DNA from: a virus
Length of the DNA stretch: 64,000 nucleotides
Strand: one strand, 5' to 3'
Virus record (IMG/VR): IMGVR_UViG_3300032323_003820
Coordinates: 30,521 to 94,520 of that record
Part shown: one piece after another, positions 50,121 to 58,144 of the stretch
How the letters are laid out: every line of letters starts with the position of its first letter
Numbering within the stretch: position 1 is the stretch's first letter
Notes under the pieces: model-generated
The model's input: only the letters and a program-made list of their open reading frames with translations
What the model was told of the DNA's origin: nothing
Database searches by the model: none
Translations under genes and position numbers: made by a program

Positions 50121-50194
50121 TGGACCTGGTCGGAATCGAACCAACGACCTTGAAATTATGAGTTTCCTGCTCTAACCGTCTGAGCTACAGGTCC
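50121..50194 (-). tRNA. tRNA with CAT anticodon (Met or Ile2)
   Basis: Acceptor GGACCTG/CAGGTCC, loop CTCATAA, T-arm GTTGG-TTCGATT-CCGAC. There are no three G-C pairs in the anticodon stem, so it is not an initiator. It could be elongator Met or lysidine-type Ile. Confidence 0.9.
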
Positions 50195-50304
50195 GATATT
50201 ACAAATATATAATTTAAATCATTTCCGTCAAAAAACTCGAGTATTTATTTTATAAGTCTTTTTTCCAACGTATTATTTTAATATGTTTAAAACAAAAGAT
50301 TCTA

Positions 50305-50793
50305 ATGGAGGAAGTATTGGTACTAAATTATGATTACAGCCCTTTAAATGTTACCTCCATAAAAAGAGGTTTCAATCTTGTATATAAAGGTAAGGCAGAA
50401 ATTATAAAATCTGATGTAAAAGATATTATCTGTGGAGTAAAAAACTTTGCAAGACCTTTAATAATCAGACTTCTAAGCTTCATAGCATTTCACAAAAGAA
50501 CATACAGAGCAAATAGAAGTAGAATATATAAAAGGGACAATTATGAATGTGTTTATTGTGGTTCAAAAAAAACATTAACTATTGACCATGTAATACCTAA
50601 GTCTAAAGGGGGTTCGAACTCTTGGGAAAATTTGGTAACATCTTGTTTTAAATGTAATTTAAAAAAAGCAAACAGAACTCCCGAAGAAGCTAAAATGAAA
50701 ATGAAGCATACTCCTTATGTCCCAACAATCATGAATGACAATTATGTACTATTAAATGTTTGGAATGATTTTCAAAAAACTTTATTTTCTTAA
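50305..50793 (+). CDS. HNH endonuclease
   Basis: A 162-residue protein. The zinc-bearing HNH module is at ~75-120: CVYC (82/85), the catalytic segment [12 protein letters not shown] (Asp94-His95), ENLVTSC and CFKC (114/117). The N-terminal ~60 residues ([29 protein letters not shown]) are the typical partner domain of this bacterial/phage HNH subfamily. Possible roles are DNA processing or homing. No intron is evident here. Confidence 0.9.
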   Translation: MEEVLVLNYDYSPLNVTSIKRGFNLVYKGKAEIIKSDVKDIICGVKNFARPLIIRLLSFIAFHKRTYRANRSRIYKRDNYECVYCGSKKTLTIDHVIPKSKGGSNSWENLVTSCFKCNLKKANRTPEEAKMKMKHTPYVPTIMNDNYVLLNVWNDFQKTLFS

Positions 50794-50803
50794 CGATTAA
50801 AAC

Positions 50804-50811
50804 TATTTTTG
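50804..50811 (+). promoter_or_regulatory. Host-type -7 element TATTTTTG
   Basis: TAnnTTTG match 16 nt before the ATG at 50828. Confidence 0.35.
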
Positions 50812-50827
50812 TAACAAAAAATAATCC

Positions 50828-51061
50828 ATGAGTTTAGATTTAAATTTAGAAAACGCACAAAAGGTATTTGATATTTCCATAGTATTATCAAAAACTCTTG
50901 AATTAATCTTCGAAGACAATAACGGAATTGTTTTAGAAATACCCGCCAACACCACAACATTTAAGGATTGGAATAAACTTGTTGTTTATAAAAAAGATGG
51001 TACAATACAAATTACCGGAACTCAAGATGATATAAACGAAGGAACTTTAGTTAAAATTTAA
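50828..51061 (+). CDS. Small hypothetical protein
   Basis: A 77-residue beta-rich protein ending KKDGTIQITGTQDDINEGTLVKI. It is 2 nt upstream of the carbamoyltransferase and may be co-expressed with it. Confidence 0.55.
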   Translation: MSLDLNLENAQKVFDISIVLSKTLELIFEDNNGIVLEIPANTTTFKDWNKLVVYKKDGTIQITGTQDDINEGTLVKI

Positions 51062-51063
51062 TT

Positions 51064-52737
51064 ATGAAAATAATTGGGTTCAGCGTAGGTCACGACAGAG
51101 GGGCTGTTCTGATTGTTGACGGAGAAGTTATAATAGGTATAACTCAAGAAAGACTTAGTCGAGTTAAACACGATGGTGGATACATGGGAGGACAAATACC
51201 TATTGAATCTATTCAATATTGTTTGAATCATTTTGGACTTAAATTCTCAGACATAAATTTATGGGCATATAGTACAACAGAAGAGGTTGACGATGTTGAT
51301 GAAAAAATGACCTCAATTTTAGGTTATAGTTTGGGTGATAAACTACTTTTTGTTCCTCACCATCTCGCACATGCGTATTCTAGCTTCTTCAGTTCGAACT
51401 TTGACGAGGCAGCGGTAATTGTTGCAGACGCCTCTGGAAGTATTTATAACTCCAGAACAAAACTGTCTCAGTTTTATGATTTAGATACATCCGATTTACC
51501 AGAAGGAAGACAAATAGCCGAAGGTATTTCAATTTACCATTTCAAAAGAGATTCTTACTCAGAGGTTTTTAAAAAATGGATAAAAATACCACATCTTTGG
51601 GATACTGAAGAAGAGGAATGTACATCTTTGGGTGCTAGATATTCTGAGGGTTCCTTACAATTAGTTTACGAACAAACAACTCATAGTTGGAGTGCGGGAA
51701 AACTTATGGGTATGGCTTCATACGCTAATCAAAAAAAATTAGAGGAAATTCCAAATCTTGTACAAGAATTAGAAAATGACATTAATATACCAAATATAAG
51801 AATTCTTCCGAACGTGATATGGAATTCAGATTTCCAATCTAAATCCGATGTCGCAGGACTTTATCAAAGAGAACAGGAGCAAGCATCTGTCATATTATCA
51901 AGAATTGCGAAGAATTTAACATCATCGAAAAATGTATGCACTGCTGGTGGGTCTTTTCTCAATTGTAATTCTAACAGACTTATCTTAGATTCAGGGTTAT
52001 TTGATGAATGTTATTTTGTACCACCTTCCGATGACAGCGGTATCCCGTTGGGTTGTGCTTGGTTCGCATATCAAAAAATAGCTTTTGTAAGACAGTATAC
52101 ATTCCTTAGTCCCTACTTAGGTAAAAAGTATGATAGAAACGAAATCATTTCAGCTTTGAACGAAGTTCCTAATTTAAATGTTCAAGAGTTTGAAAGTTTT
52201 CCAACTTTATGTTTTGAAGTTTCAGAATTATTATCAGAAAATAAGGTGATAGGTTGGTTTCAAGATGGTTCTGAAATAGGTCCAAGAGCATTAGGAAATC
52301 GTTCTATAATAGCAAATCCAACTTCAAAATGGATAAGTAATTACATTAACTCTGAAGTAAAATTTAGAGAGTGGTATCGACCATTTGCTCCTGCGGTAAT
52401 TTATGAACATCAAAAGAAGATTTTTGATACAAACTTTTTCTCACCCTACATGCTAGTAACTGCTAAGGTTTTAGATGATTGGAAAGAAAAAATCCCTTCC
52501 GTCGTTCATATTGATGGAACATCTAGATTTCAAAGTGTTACTGAAAATAGTAACTTCAAATTTTATAGTTTACTTACATCTTTTTATATGACAACCGGAA
52601 TTCCTGTTTTATTGAATACGAGTTTCAATGGTCCTGACGAACCAATAGTTGAAACACCATCCAACGCAATCAATACTTTCTTGAAAAGGAATTTGGACTA
52701 TTTGGTTTTGAATAACTTTTTGGTTTCGAAACAATAA
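51064..52737 (+). CDS. Carbamoyltransferase (NodU/CmcH/TobZ type)
   Basis: A 557-residue enzyme. The Kae1-like domain has the metal-binding PHHLAHAYSSF (His99, His100, His103), SVGHDRGAVLIVDG at the start and GKLMGMASY. The C-terminal domain has WFQDGSEIGPRALGNRSI and NTSFNGPDEPIVETP. Family members transfer carbamoyl from carbamoyl phosphate, via carbamoyl-AMP, to sugar hydroxyls of nodulation factors or antibiotics. In a phage it may decorate glycans or modified DNA bases. It lies between HNH and clpP. Confidence 0.92.
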   Translation: MKIIGFSVGHDRGAVLIVDGEVIIGITQERLSRVKHDGGYMGGQIPIESIQYCLNHFGLKFSDINLWAYSTTEEVDDVDEKMTSILGYSLGDKLLFVPHHLAHAYSSFFSSNFDEAAVIVADASGSIYNSRTKLSQFYDLDTSDLPEGRQIAEGISIYHFKRDSYSEVFKKWIKIPHLWDTEEEECTSLGARYSEGSLQLVYEQTTHSWSAGKLMGMASYANQKKLEEIPNLVQELENDINIPNIRILPNVIWNSDFQSKSDVAGLYQREQEQASVILSRIAKNLTSSKNVCTAGGSFLNCNSNRLILDSGLFDECYFVPPSDDSGIPLGCAWFAYQKIAFVRQYTFLSPYLGKKYDRNEIISALNEVPNLNVQEFESFPTLCFEVSELLSENKVIGWFQDGSEIGPRALGNRSIIANPTSKWISNYINSEVKFREWYRPFAPAVIYEHQKKIFDTNFFSPYMLVTAKVLDDWKEKIPSVVHIDGTSRFQSVTENSNFKFYSLLTSFYMTTGIPVLLNTSFNGPDEPIVETPSNAINTFLKRNLDYLVLNNFLVSKQ

Positions 52738-52754
52738 AAGATTGTTGACGATAT

Positions 52755-52786
52755 TTTGGGTTTGTAACAAATATTTTATATTTTTG
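52755..52786 (+). promoter_or_regulatory. Host-type promoter of clpP
   Basis: TTTG (52755-52758), 20-nt spacer, TATTTTTG (52779-52786), a full consensus match with the same spacer as ssrA. Expected leader is ~10 nt before ATG 52803. Confidence 0.72.
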
Positions 52787-52802
52787 TGTCAAATAAATTA
52801 CT

Positions 52803-53480
52803 ATGGATATTGGAAAAGAATTTTCATCTTACTACACAAAACATTTAGGAAAAGGTTCTTTGGACCTACATTATTTTGGACAACAAATTCAATCATCTAT
52901 GACCCCCTATATCTTGGAAGAAAGAGAAATGAGGGCAACTCAAATTGATATCTTCTCAAGATTGATGAGAGATAGAATTATATGGGTTGCGGGTGGTGTT
53001 GATGACAGAATGTCAACAATTGTACAAGCTCAGTTAATGTTCTTAGACAACACAGAAAAGACTGACATAACTATGCACATTGATTCACCTGGTGGTTCAG
53101 TTAAATCTGGATTATCTATGGTTGACGTTATGAATTATGTCTCTTGTGATATTATTACAGTTAATACAGGTATGGCTGCGTCGATGGGCTCAATTTTATT
53201 AGGAGCGGGTACGAAAGGGAAAAGAAGTTCACTCAGATTTTCAAGGACGATGTTGCATCAATCTTCAGGTGGTTTTGGTGGCAACATTCAAGATGCTGAA
53301 ATCAGTATGAAAGAATGGCACAAACTAAACGATATTCTTTTCACACTTTTGGGTGAGTATTGTGGTAAAGATGCCGAACAAGTAAAACAGGATGCAACTA
53401 GAGACTTGTGGTTGGATTCGCAACAAGCTTTAGAATATGGAATCATCGATGAGATTGTTAAAACAAAAAAGAAGGGTTAA
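52803..53480 (+). CDS. clpP: ClpP serine protease
   Basis: A 225-residue ClpP. The catalytic triad is visible: Ser127 in TGMAASMGS, His152 in MLHQSSGG and Asp201 in ATRDLWLD. The oxyanion segment SPGGSVKSGLS and handle-region helix EWHKLNDILFTLLGEYCGKD are present. The N-terminus is ~25 residues longer than E. coli's mature form, so a propeptide or altered axial loop is possible. It forms the tetradecameric peptidase chamber that needs a Clp ATPase. The phage encodes one at 24027-26033. Confidence 0.93.
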   Translation: MDIGKEFSSYYTKHLGKGSLDLHYFGQQIQSSMTPYILEEREMRATQIDIFSRLMRDRIIWVAGGVDDRMSTIVQAQLMFLDNTEKTDITMHIDSPGGSVKSGLSMVDVMNYVSCDIITVNTGMAASMGSILLGAGTKGKRSSLRFSRTMLHQSSGGFGGNIQDAEISMKEWHKLNDILFTLLGEYCGKDAEQVKQDATRDLWLDSQQALEYGIIDEIVKTKKKG

Positions 53481-53492
53481 CCCCTTCTTTTT
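53466..53492. terminator. Terminator after clpP
   Basis: AAGAAGGG-ttaac-CCCTTCTT followed by T-rich sequence. The stem overlaps the clpP stop. Confidence 0.75.
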
Positions 53493-53523
53493 AGATTTTA
53501 GAACACCCCCTTTTTTTTGTTTT

Positions 53524-54189
53524 CTATTTAGTTGCCGTAGAAAGTGCCGGTTTCAATTTATCCAACACCTCTTTAGCATTTCCACTATATTTTTCAAAAA
53601 CTTCACAAACAGAAACTGATAAAGTTTTTTCTAAATTTTGTATAAATTTTAAGTTTTGAAGTTCATTTTGAAGTGCATTTCTAACTATATCCATACCAGT
53701 TCCACCCACACCTGCACTTTGTTTGAGATTCATTATTAAAGTCTCCCCAATTGCTCTAACAATATGTTTTGTTAAAATTTTACAATCTTTAAATGAATTT
53801 AATAGTTCTGACGGATTGGTCGCAAAAAATGAAACTAAGAATTTCCTTATTGAATTGTCAGGAAATCCTAAAGAACCTAACAAAGAATTCAATGCTTTTT
53901 CGGTGAATGCTTCAGGTACAGCCCAAAACGCCGAACCAAAAATATTTTTCAAAGTATCAATGAAATTTTCAGTCAGTAAACCTTCTTCATTTAATGAAGA
54001 CATTTCCATCAAAAATAAAACACAAATTTTACCTTGTTCTTTTTCAGATAAATTTTTGAACCTACCTTCACCAAAATTTTCGACAATCATTTTTAATCTT
54101 GAATGAACAATTTTTTGTTCAATCAAGATAGTTTCTTTCTGAACCTTAGTTTCTTTCAAACTTTTTTTTATCACTTTTTTTAAAGCCAT
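53524..54189 (-). CDS. Helical hypothetical virion-type protein
   Basis: 221 residues from ATG 54189 (the longer start lies inside the upstream gene). It is helical with a hydrophobic central region (FIDTLKNIFGSAFWAVPEAFTEKALNSLLGSLG). It begins 2 nt after the preceding stop. No family recognised. Confidence 0.65.
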   Translation of the reverse strand: MALKKVIKKSLKETKVQKETILIEQKIVHSRLKMIVENFGEGRFKNLSEKEQGKICVLFLMEMSSLNEEGLLTENFIDTLKNIFGSAFWAVPEAFTEKALNSLLGSLGFPDNSIRKFLVSFFATNPSELLNSFKDCKILTKHIVRAIGETLIMNLKQSAGVGGTGMDIVRNALQNELQNLKFIQNLEKTLSVSVCEVFEKYSGNAKEVLDKLKPALSTATK

Positions 54190-54191
54190 TT

Positions 54192-55193
54192 TTATATATT
54201 TTTCAATAACCATTGATGCCTAGTAGACCCTTCTACAGGGAAAGACGGTGGTAGACTCACACCTTGGAATTCACTAATCTCTCTCGACATTAAATCGAGA
54301 ATTTTATTCAATTTTCTAGCATTTGGTCTAAGTCCCCATCTATTGTGGTAAACATTTTTACAGTATTGAACTTTAGGTTTGAAATTTTGAAAATAGCTTG
54401 GTCTCATAGGTTTATCAGCTCTGTAATCTTCAAAATATTGTAAAATATTTTCTACACATTCTTTCTCATCTACAGTGTAGTTATCACTTGCTATTTTGTA
54501 ATCTTTAGTGTCCAATTTCATATCTTCAAGTGGGTCACGATATAATTTTACTTTAGCACCGAATAGTCTTTCTGCAGGGATTGGAATTTCTTTCCAATTT
54601 TGTTGCTCAGCACCTGTCATTTCGTGCCATTCTTTAGCAGAGTATTGTTGTTTTAAATCTTTAATAGCATCTTTTTGTTGTTGTGAAACTCCTGTAACAA
54701 CATCCGCATTTGACATCGGTATATATAAATCAATGCCTTGGATGGTTACTTTTTTCAAGTTAGTCAAATCCCATCCTGACTTAATAGCCTCTTCTTTAGT
54801 CTTAGCCCCGTACTTAGTTTTATATGATTCAACTTCAGCATTTTTGAAATCTCTATCGATAATTTGGGTTTTTGGCTCATCTGGAGTCCAAATACCAGGA
54901 CCGAAGGCAAATTTTCCATCAGCACCAAAGGAACCGTATTTACCATCTAAAAAGAAATAAATCATTTTACCTTTTGTCTTAGAACTTTCTTTTTTTATTG
55001 CAAATCTTCTGTTAGGATTTGATGTTTCTAATTCTGCAATTCCAATTGCACCAGGAGTCTGTCCATTATCAATCATTGCTTGAAGTTTTGACCTTAAATC
55101 TCCAGCCTGCTCTCTGAGTTTCATTTTTTCAGTTTTTTGATTCCTATGTAAATTAAGAACCAACTCTTTTTCAATATCAAGTTTTATCTTCAC
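54192..55193 (-). CDS. Hypothetical virion-type protein
   Basis: 333 residues if it starts at GTG 55193 (MKIKLDIEKEL), 10 nt after the upstream stop. No recognised domain. It contains GQTPGAIGIAELETSNPNRRFAIKKE and a C-terminal helical region with two Cys. It lies in the same leftward unit as the PG-binding protein at 55204. Confidence 0.65.
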   Translation of the reverse strand: MKIKLDIEKELVLNLHRNQKTEKMKLREQAGDLRSKLQAMIDNGQTPGAIGIAELETSNPNRRFAIKKESSKTKGKMIYFFLDGKYGSFGADGKFAFGPGIWTPDEPKTQIIDRDFKNAEVESYKTKYGAKTKEEAIKSGWDLTNLKKVTIQGIDLYIPMSNADVVTGVSQQQKDAIKDLKQQYSAKEWHEMTGAEQQNWKEIPIPAERLFGAKVKLYRDPLEDMKLDTKDYKIASDNYTVDEKECVENILQYFEDYRADKPMRPSYFQNFKPKVQYCKNVYHNRWGLRPNARKLNKILDLMSREISEFQGVSLPPSFPVEGSTRHQWLLKNI

Positions 55194-55203
55194 TTTAAAT
55201 AAT

Positions 55204-56190
55204 TTAAAAATCGCTCCATTTAGTTTGAGAAACCTCTCCACTAATTTCAGGTTTATCTTCTACGGGTTTTTTCTGACAAATTTTAGCAACATCCGCATCT
55301 GTAAATGACTCACCAAATCCTTTTTCCTTGAGTTTCGCTGCCGTCAAAGGACCAAAAGCATTATCAACTTTGAGACCACCCAAACAAGCTTGGACTTCTC
55401 CGATTTTAGGGGACTTACAATATAGTTTATATGTACCACTACAAGGTGCAAATTTACTTCCTTGCTTTTCTTTTCTCGGTGTAACCGCTTTACATTTTTC
55501 TTGGTTGGGGTTTTTCTTACAATCTTCTTCAACCTTTTTTTGGTCTTCATCAGAAAGTTTAAAATCAGTGTCTTCTATAATTCCTACCAAAGGTCTTGTA
55601 AACATTTTCCATTCATCGGGACTATCTGTCAAATCATCTAAAAATTGATATAATCCTCCAGGTATTTTCTTATCAACTTCACACAAATCACCGACTGTTG
55701 GAATTCTCTCTAACGCAGCTTTAATTGCTTTCTCATCATCATTCCAAGTTCCTCTAGCATCCTCAATTGCATATGCAATATTACGGATATCTGCCTTAGA
55801 AAGTTGTGGTATTAACTTGTTCGCTCCCTTGGAGCTACATGCAGACATTACTTGCTTGAATCCTTCACTTCCATAATCTTTACTAGCCCACCAATCTATT
55901 AACATTCCTAATCCTGCACCTGCCACCAAACCAATTGCCGTTCCTACAACAGGAAAAACACTACCAATAGTTGCACCTGCGGTCATTGCTGCTGCTCCTC
56001 CTCCTGCTATGGTTGCCCCTGCTAGAGTCCCAACAGTTCCATAAGCTAATGTTCTTGGTGTGATTGGACTACCTGCGGTTTGTTCTGTAATTATATTTTT
56101 ATTTTCAGTTAAAGTTTTTGAAGTATCGTACTTCATCATGAGTTTCACCCTATCTAAAGCTTGCTGGGGTGAGTATTTTGGTTGTGACAT
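55204..56190 (-). CDS. Membrane-active virion-type protein with PG-binding-like C-terminus
   Basis: A 328-residue protein. NKNIITE|QTAGSP after residue ~30 looks like a processed leader. A long Gly/Ala-rich hydrophobic stretch (~50-98, GTLAGATIAGGGAAAMTAG...GLVAGAGLGMLIDWW) could insert in membranes. DARGTWNDDEKAIKAALERI resembles an annexin-like phage repeat. Near the C-terminus, GEVQACLGGLKVDNAFGPLTAAKLKEKGFG resembles a peptidoglycan-binding fold. Together these suggest an injected or tail-tip protein that acts on the envelope. TATTTAT is 12 nt upstream. Confidence 0.72.
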   Translation of the reverse strand: MSQPKYSPQQALDRVKLMMKYDTSKTLTENKNIITEQTAGSPITPRTLAYGTVGTLAGATIAGGGAAAMTAGATIGSVFPVVGTAIGLVAGAGLGMLIDWWASKDYGSEGFKQVMSACSSKGANKLIPQLSKADIRNIAYAIEDARGTWNDDEKAIKAALERIPTVGDLCEVDKKIPGGLYQFLDDLTDSPDEWKMFTRPLVGIIEDTDFKLSDEDQKKVEEDCKKNPNQEKCKAVTPRKEKQGSKFAPCSGTYKLYCKSPKIGEVQACLGGLKVDNAFGPLTAAKLKEKGFGESFTDADVAKICQKKPVEDKPEISGEVSQTKWSDF

Positions 56191-56202
56191 AACTTTTTTT
56201 TT

Positions 56203-56209
56203 ATAAATA
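56203..56209 (-). promoter_or_regulatory. TATTTAT late-promoter-like motif
   Basis: Minus-strand TATTTAT, 12 nt before the ATG at 56190. Confidence 0.5.
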
Positions 56210-56217
56210 TATTATTT

Positions 56218-56463
56218 TTACCAAATTTGATTTGAAACGCCTCTTTTAGCGCCAGTATTCCATACTGTAACATCCAATTGATTTGCTTTTCCTCTTTGTG
56301 GTCCTCCCACAATATCTTTCCACATAGGAACTGTTGTTGCTCCTGCAGATGCCGAATCTCCACCTGATGTTTTTTCACCACCGGCATCTTGTTCACCAAA
56401 TTCTTTTTTAGAAGTGGTGTTTTTTTTAAAAATTGATATTAAGTTTTCTAAGTCGAAGTTCAT
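56218..56463 (-). CDS. Small Gly/Ser-rich protein
   Basis: An 81-residue protein: helical N-terminus (NFDLENLISIFKK), Gly/Ser linker, and the end PMWKDIVGGPQRGKANQLDVTVWNTGAKRGVSNQIW. TATTTAT is 4 nt upstream. Likely late, function unknown. Confidence 0.6.
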   Translation of the reverse strand: MNFDLENLISIFKKNTTSKKEFGEQDAGGEKTSGGDSASAGATTVPMWKDIVGGPQRGKANQLDVTVWNTGAKRGVSNQIW

Positions 56464-56467
56464 AGAA

Positions 56468-56474
56468 ATAAATA
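56468..56474 (-). promoter_or_regulatory. TATTTAT late-promoter-like motif
   Basis: Minus-strand TATTTAT, 4 nt before the ATG at 56463. Confidence 0.5.
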
Positions 56475-56485
56475 TCTTCTTAAAA

Positions 56486-56794
56486 TTAATAGGGCTGAGA
56501 TGAAGGTAAACTGTTTGGGTTGACCGTATAGTATTCGTTCAGAAAGTTCAATAACTCAGTTTCATCAAGTTCTAAATCTAAGTCTTCTTCATTTATAAAC
56601 TCATCATCTTCATCTTGAGCACCAAAAAAATCAAATGATTCACTTTCTAATTCGTATCCATATTCCTCAACAAAAGAATAATCTATGTTATCTACCCTAA
56701 CTAATTCTTCGCTATCTTCAATAGTTCTAAAACTTACTTCCAAAAGATTATTATCTTTATTAAGATAATAATTGAGCACCTCCTTGATTTCCAT
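56486..56794 (-). CDS. Acidic small protein
   Basis: A 102-residue protein with a strongly acidic middle (FFGAQDEDDEFINEEDLDLELDETELL). No motif. DNA-mimic-like charge is noted but not evidence of function. Confidence 0.6.
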   Translation of the reverse strand: MEIKEVLNYYLNKDNNLLEVSFRTIEDSEELVRVDNIDYSFVEEYGYELESESFDFFGAQDEDDEFINEEDLDLELDETELLNFLNEYYTVNPNSLPSSQPY

Positions 56795-56864
56795 ATCTTT
56801 ATATTTTATAAAACAAATATCACAAAACTCAGTAAAATCTATTTTTTTCTTAAGATATTTTTTC

Positions 56865-56872
56865 TATTTTTG
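56865..56872 (+). promoter_or_regulatory. Host-type -7 element TATTTTTG
   Basis: TAnnTTTG match 12 nt before the ATG at 56885. Confidence 0.4.
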
Positions 56873-56884
56873 TAAAAAAATGAA

Positions 56885-57463
56885 ATGAGATTTAATTCAC
56901 TTGTAATAGATGACTTTTACTCCAACCCGATGGAAGTCAGAGAATTTGCACTTAGACAAGAATTTAAAGTAAGAGGCAATTACCCTGGAATGAGAACGGA
57001 ATCATTCTTAAATGAACCTTTGAAAAAAACACTTCAAAATATTGTTTATCCTTTCGCGGGTAACGTAACTCACTGGGGTGGAGAATATACAGGTTCGTTT
57101 CAATATACATTGTCCTCTGATAGGTCTTGGATACATGCCGATTCAACAACCGATTGGGCGGCAGTTTTATATCTAACACCTAACGCACCTATTTCTGCCG
57201 GAACAGGAATTTTCAAACATAAGGAAACAGGTTGGATGACCTTTGATTATAAAAACCAAGACCCACAATATCTTAACCAAGCACCTCCGGGTCACGACTC
57301 CCAAGATTACACTAAATGGGATATGGTTGATAGATTTGGAAACCTATTTAACAGACTTATTATGTATAAAGCAGACAATTATCATGTCTCTTTGGATTAC
57401 TTTGGAAATACACCAGAGAATGGAAGACTCTTCCAAGTATTTTTCTTCAATACTGAAAGGTAA
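56885..57463 (+). CDS. DUF6445-like 2OG-oxygenase-fold protein
   Basis: A 192-residue protein. VIDDFYSNPMEVREFAL, then SWIHADSTTDWAAVLYLTPNAP with H-x-D, and a later His in NYHVSLDYFG give a facial-triad-like order of the Fe(II)/2-oxoglutarate double-stranded beta-helix. Matches the DUF6445 type found in T4-like marine phages (from memory). Substrate unknown. It is convergent with a second oxygenase. Confidence 0.75.
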   Translation: MRFNSLVIDDFYSNPMEVREFALRQEFKVRGNYPGMRTESFLNEPLKKTLQNIVYPFAGNVTHWGGEYTGSFQYTLSSDRSWIHADSTTDWAAVLYLTPNAPISAGTGIFKHKETGWMTFDYKNQDPQYLNQAPPGHDSQDYTKWDMVDRFGNLFNRLIMYKADNYHVSLDYFGNTPENGRLFQVFFFNTER

Positions 57464-57467
57464 CAAC

Positions 57468-58058
57468 TTATTTAAAGTTGTTACCTCCTAACCATGTAAC
57501 TAATGAAATTCTTGTCCCCGATGTTGTTGGGGTTACTCTATGCAATAAAAATGAAGGGAAAAAGCAAATCAGACCCTTTTCCTTTGGGACTGTCAAAATA
57601 CTTCCTCCAACATTAATTTCTAAATCTCCTCCTGTATATTCATCAGGACCTGCGAGTTGCATTACCATTGAAAGTTTTCTATTCGAAATGTTTGGACCCA
57701 AGTCTAAATGCCAGTCATAATGGCCACCGTTTCCATGATAGATGGTGTATTGTAAATTATCGGGAAATCCCCAAATATCAAAATTCCACATTTCTCTGTT
57801 TGCCTCGTGAGCCAATTTCGCAATTTTATCATAAATCCAAGCAGAATCTTCGTTTTCATCAATCCAAGATACTTCACTTTTTCTATAATTTGAAACAGTA
57901 TTTTCACCTGTAACAGCATCTTGTCTTACAAGTGTAGAAGCCAAATATTTGATTTCGTTTATTTCATTATTCGAAAATTGGTTAACAAAATAATAGTAAT
58001 TACAGTGGTTTGTTTGGTTCCTATGAAGCGAGTTCATAAAAAATTGAGAAGAGTTCAT
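57468..58058 (-). CDS. 2OG-Fe(II) oxygenase (prolyl-4-hydroxylase type)
   Basis: A 196-residue protein with the complete catalytic set: HYDWHLDLG (His117, Asp119), FLLHRVTP (His173) and GTRISLV (Arg183, 2-oxoglutarate binding). The D-x-x-T-G-G-D-L strand is typical of PKHD enzymes. These hydroxylate protein or small-molecule substrates and are frequent in large phages of aquatic bacteria. Confidence 0.9.
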   Translation of the reverse strand: MNSSQFFMNSLHRNQTNHCNYYYFVNQFSNNEINEIKYLASTLVRQDAVTGENTVSNYRKSEVSWIDENEDSAWIYDKIAKLAHEANREMWNFDIWGFPDNLQYTIYHGNGGHYDWHLDLGPNISNRKLSMVMQLAGPDEYTGGDLEINVGGSILTVPKEKGLICFFPSFLLHRVTPTTSGTRISLVTWLGGNNFK

Positions 58059-58118
58059 AATTAAAATTTGTTAAAATTATAAACACTTCTTTTTTCAGTA
58101 TCAATAATATGAAATAAA

Positions 58119-58142
58119 AATCCCCTCATTAAGAGGGGATTA
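58119..58142 (-). terminator. Terminator-like hairpin
   Basis: AATCCCCTC-attaa-GAGGGGATT downstream of 58145-59095 on the minus strand. Confidence 0.75.
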
Positions 58143-58144
58143 TT

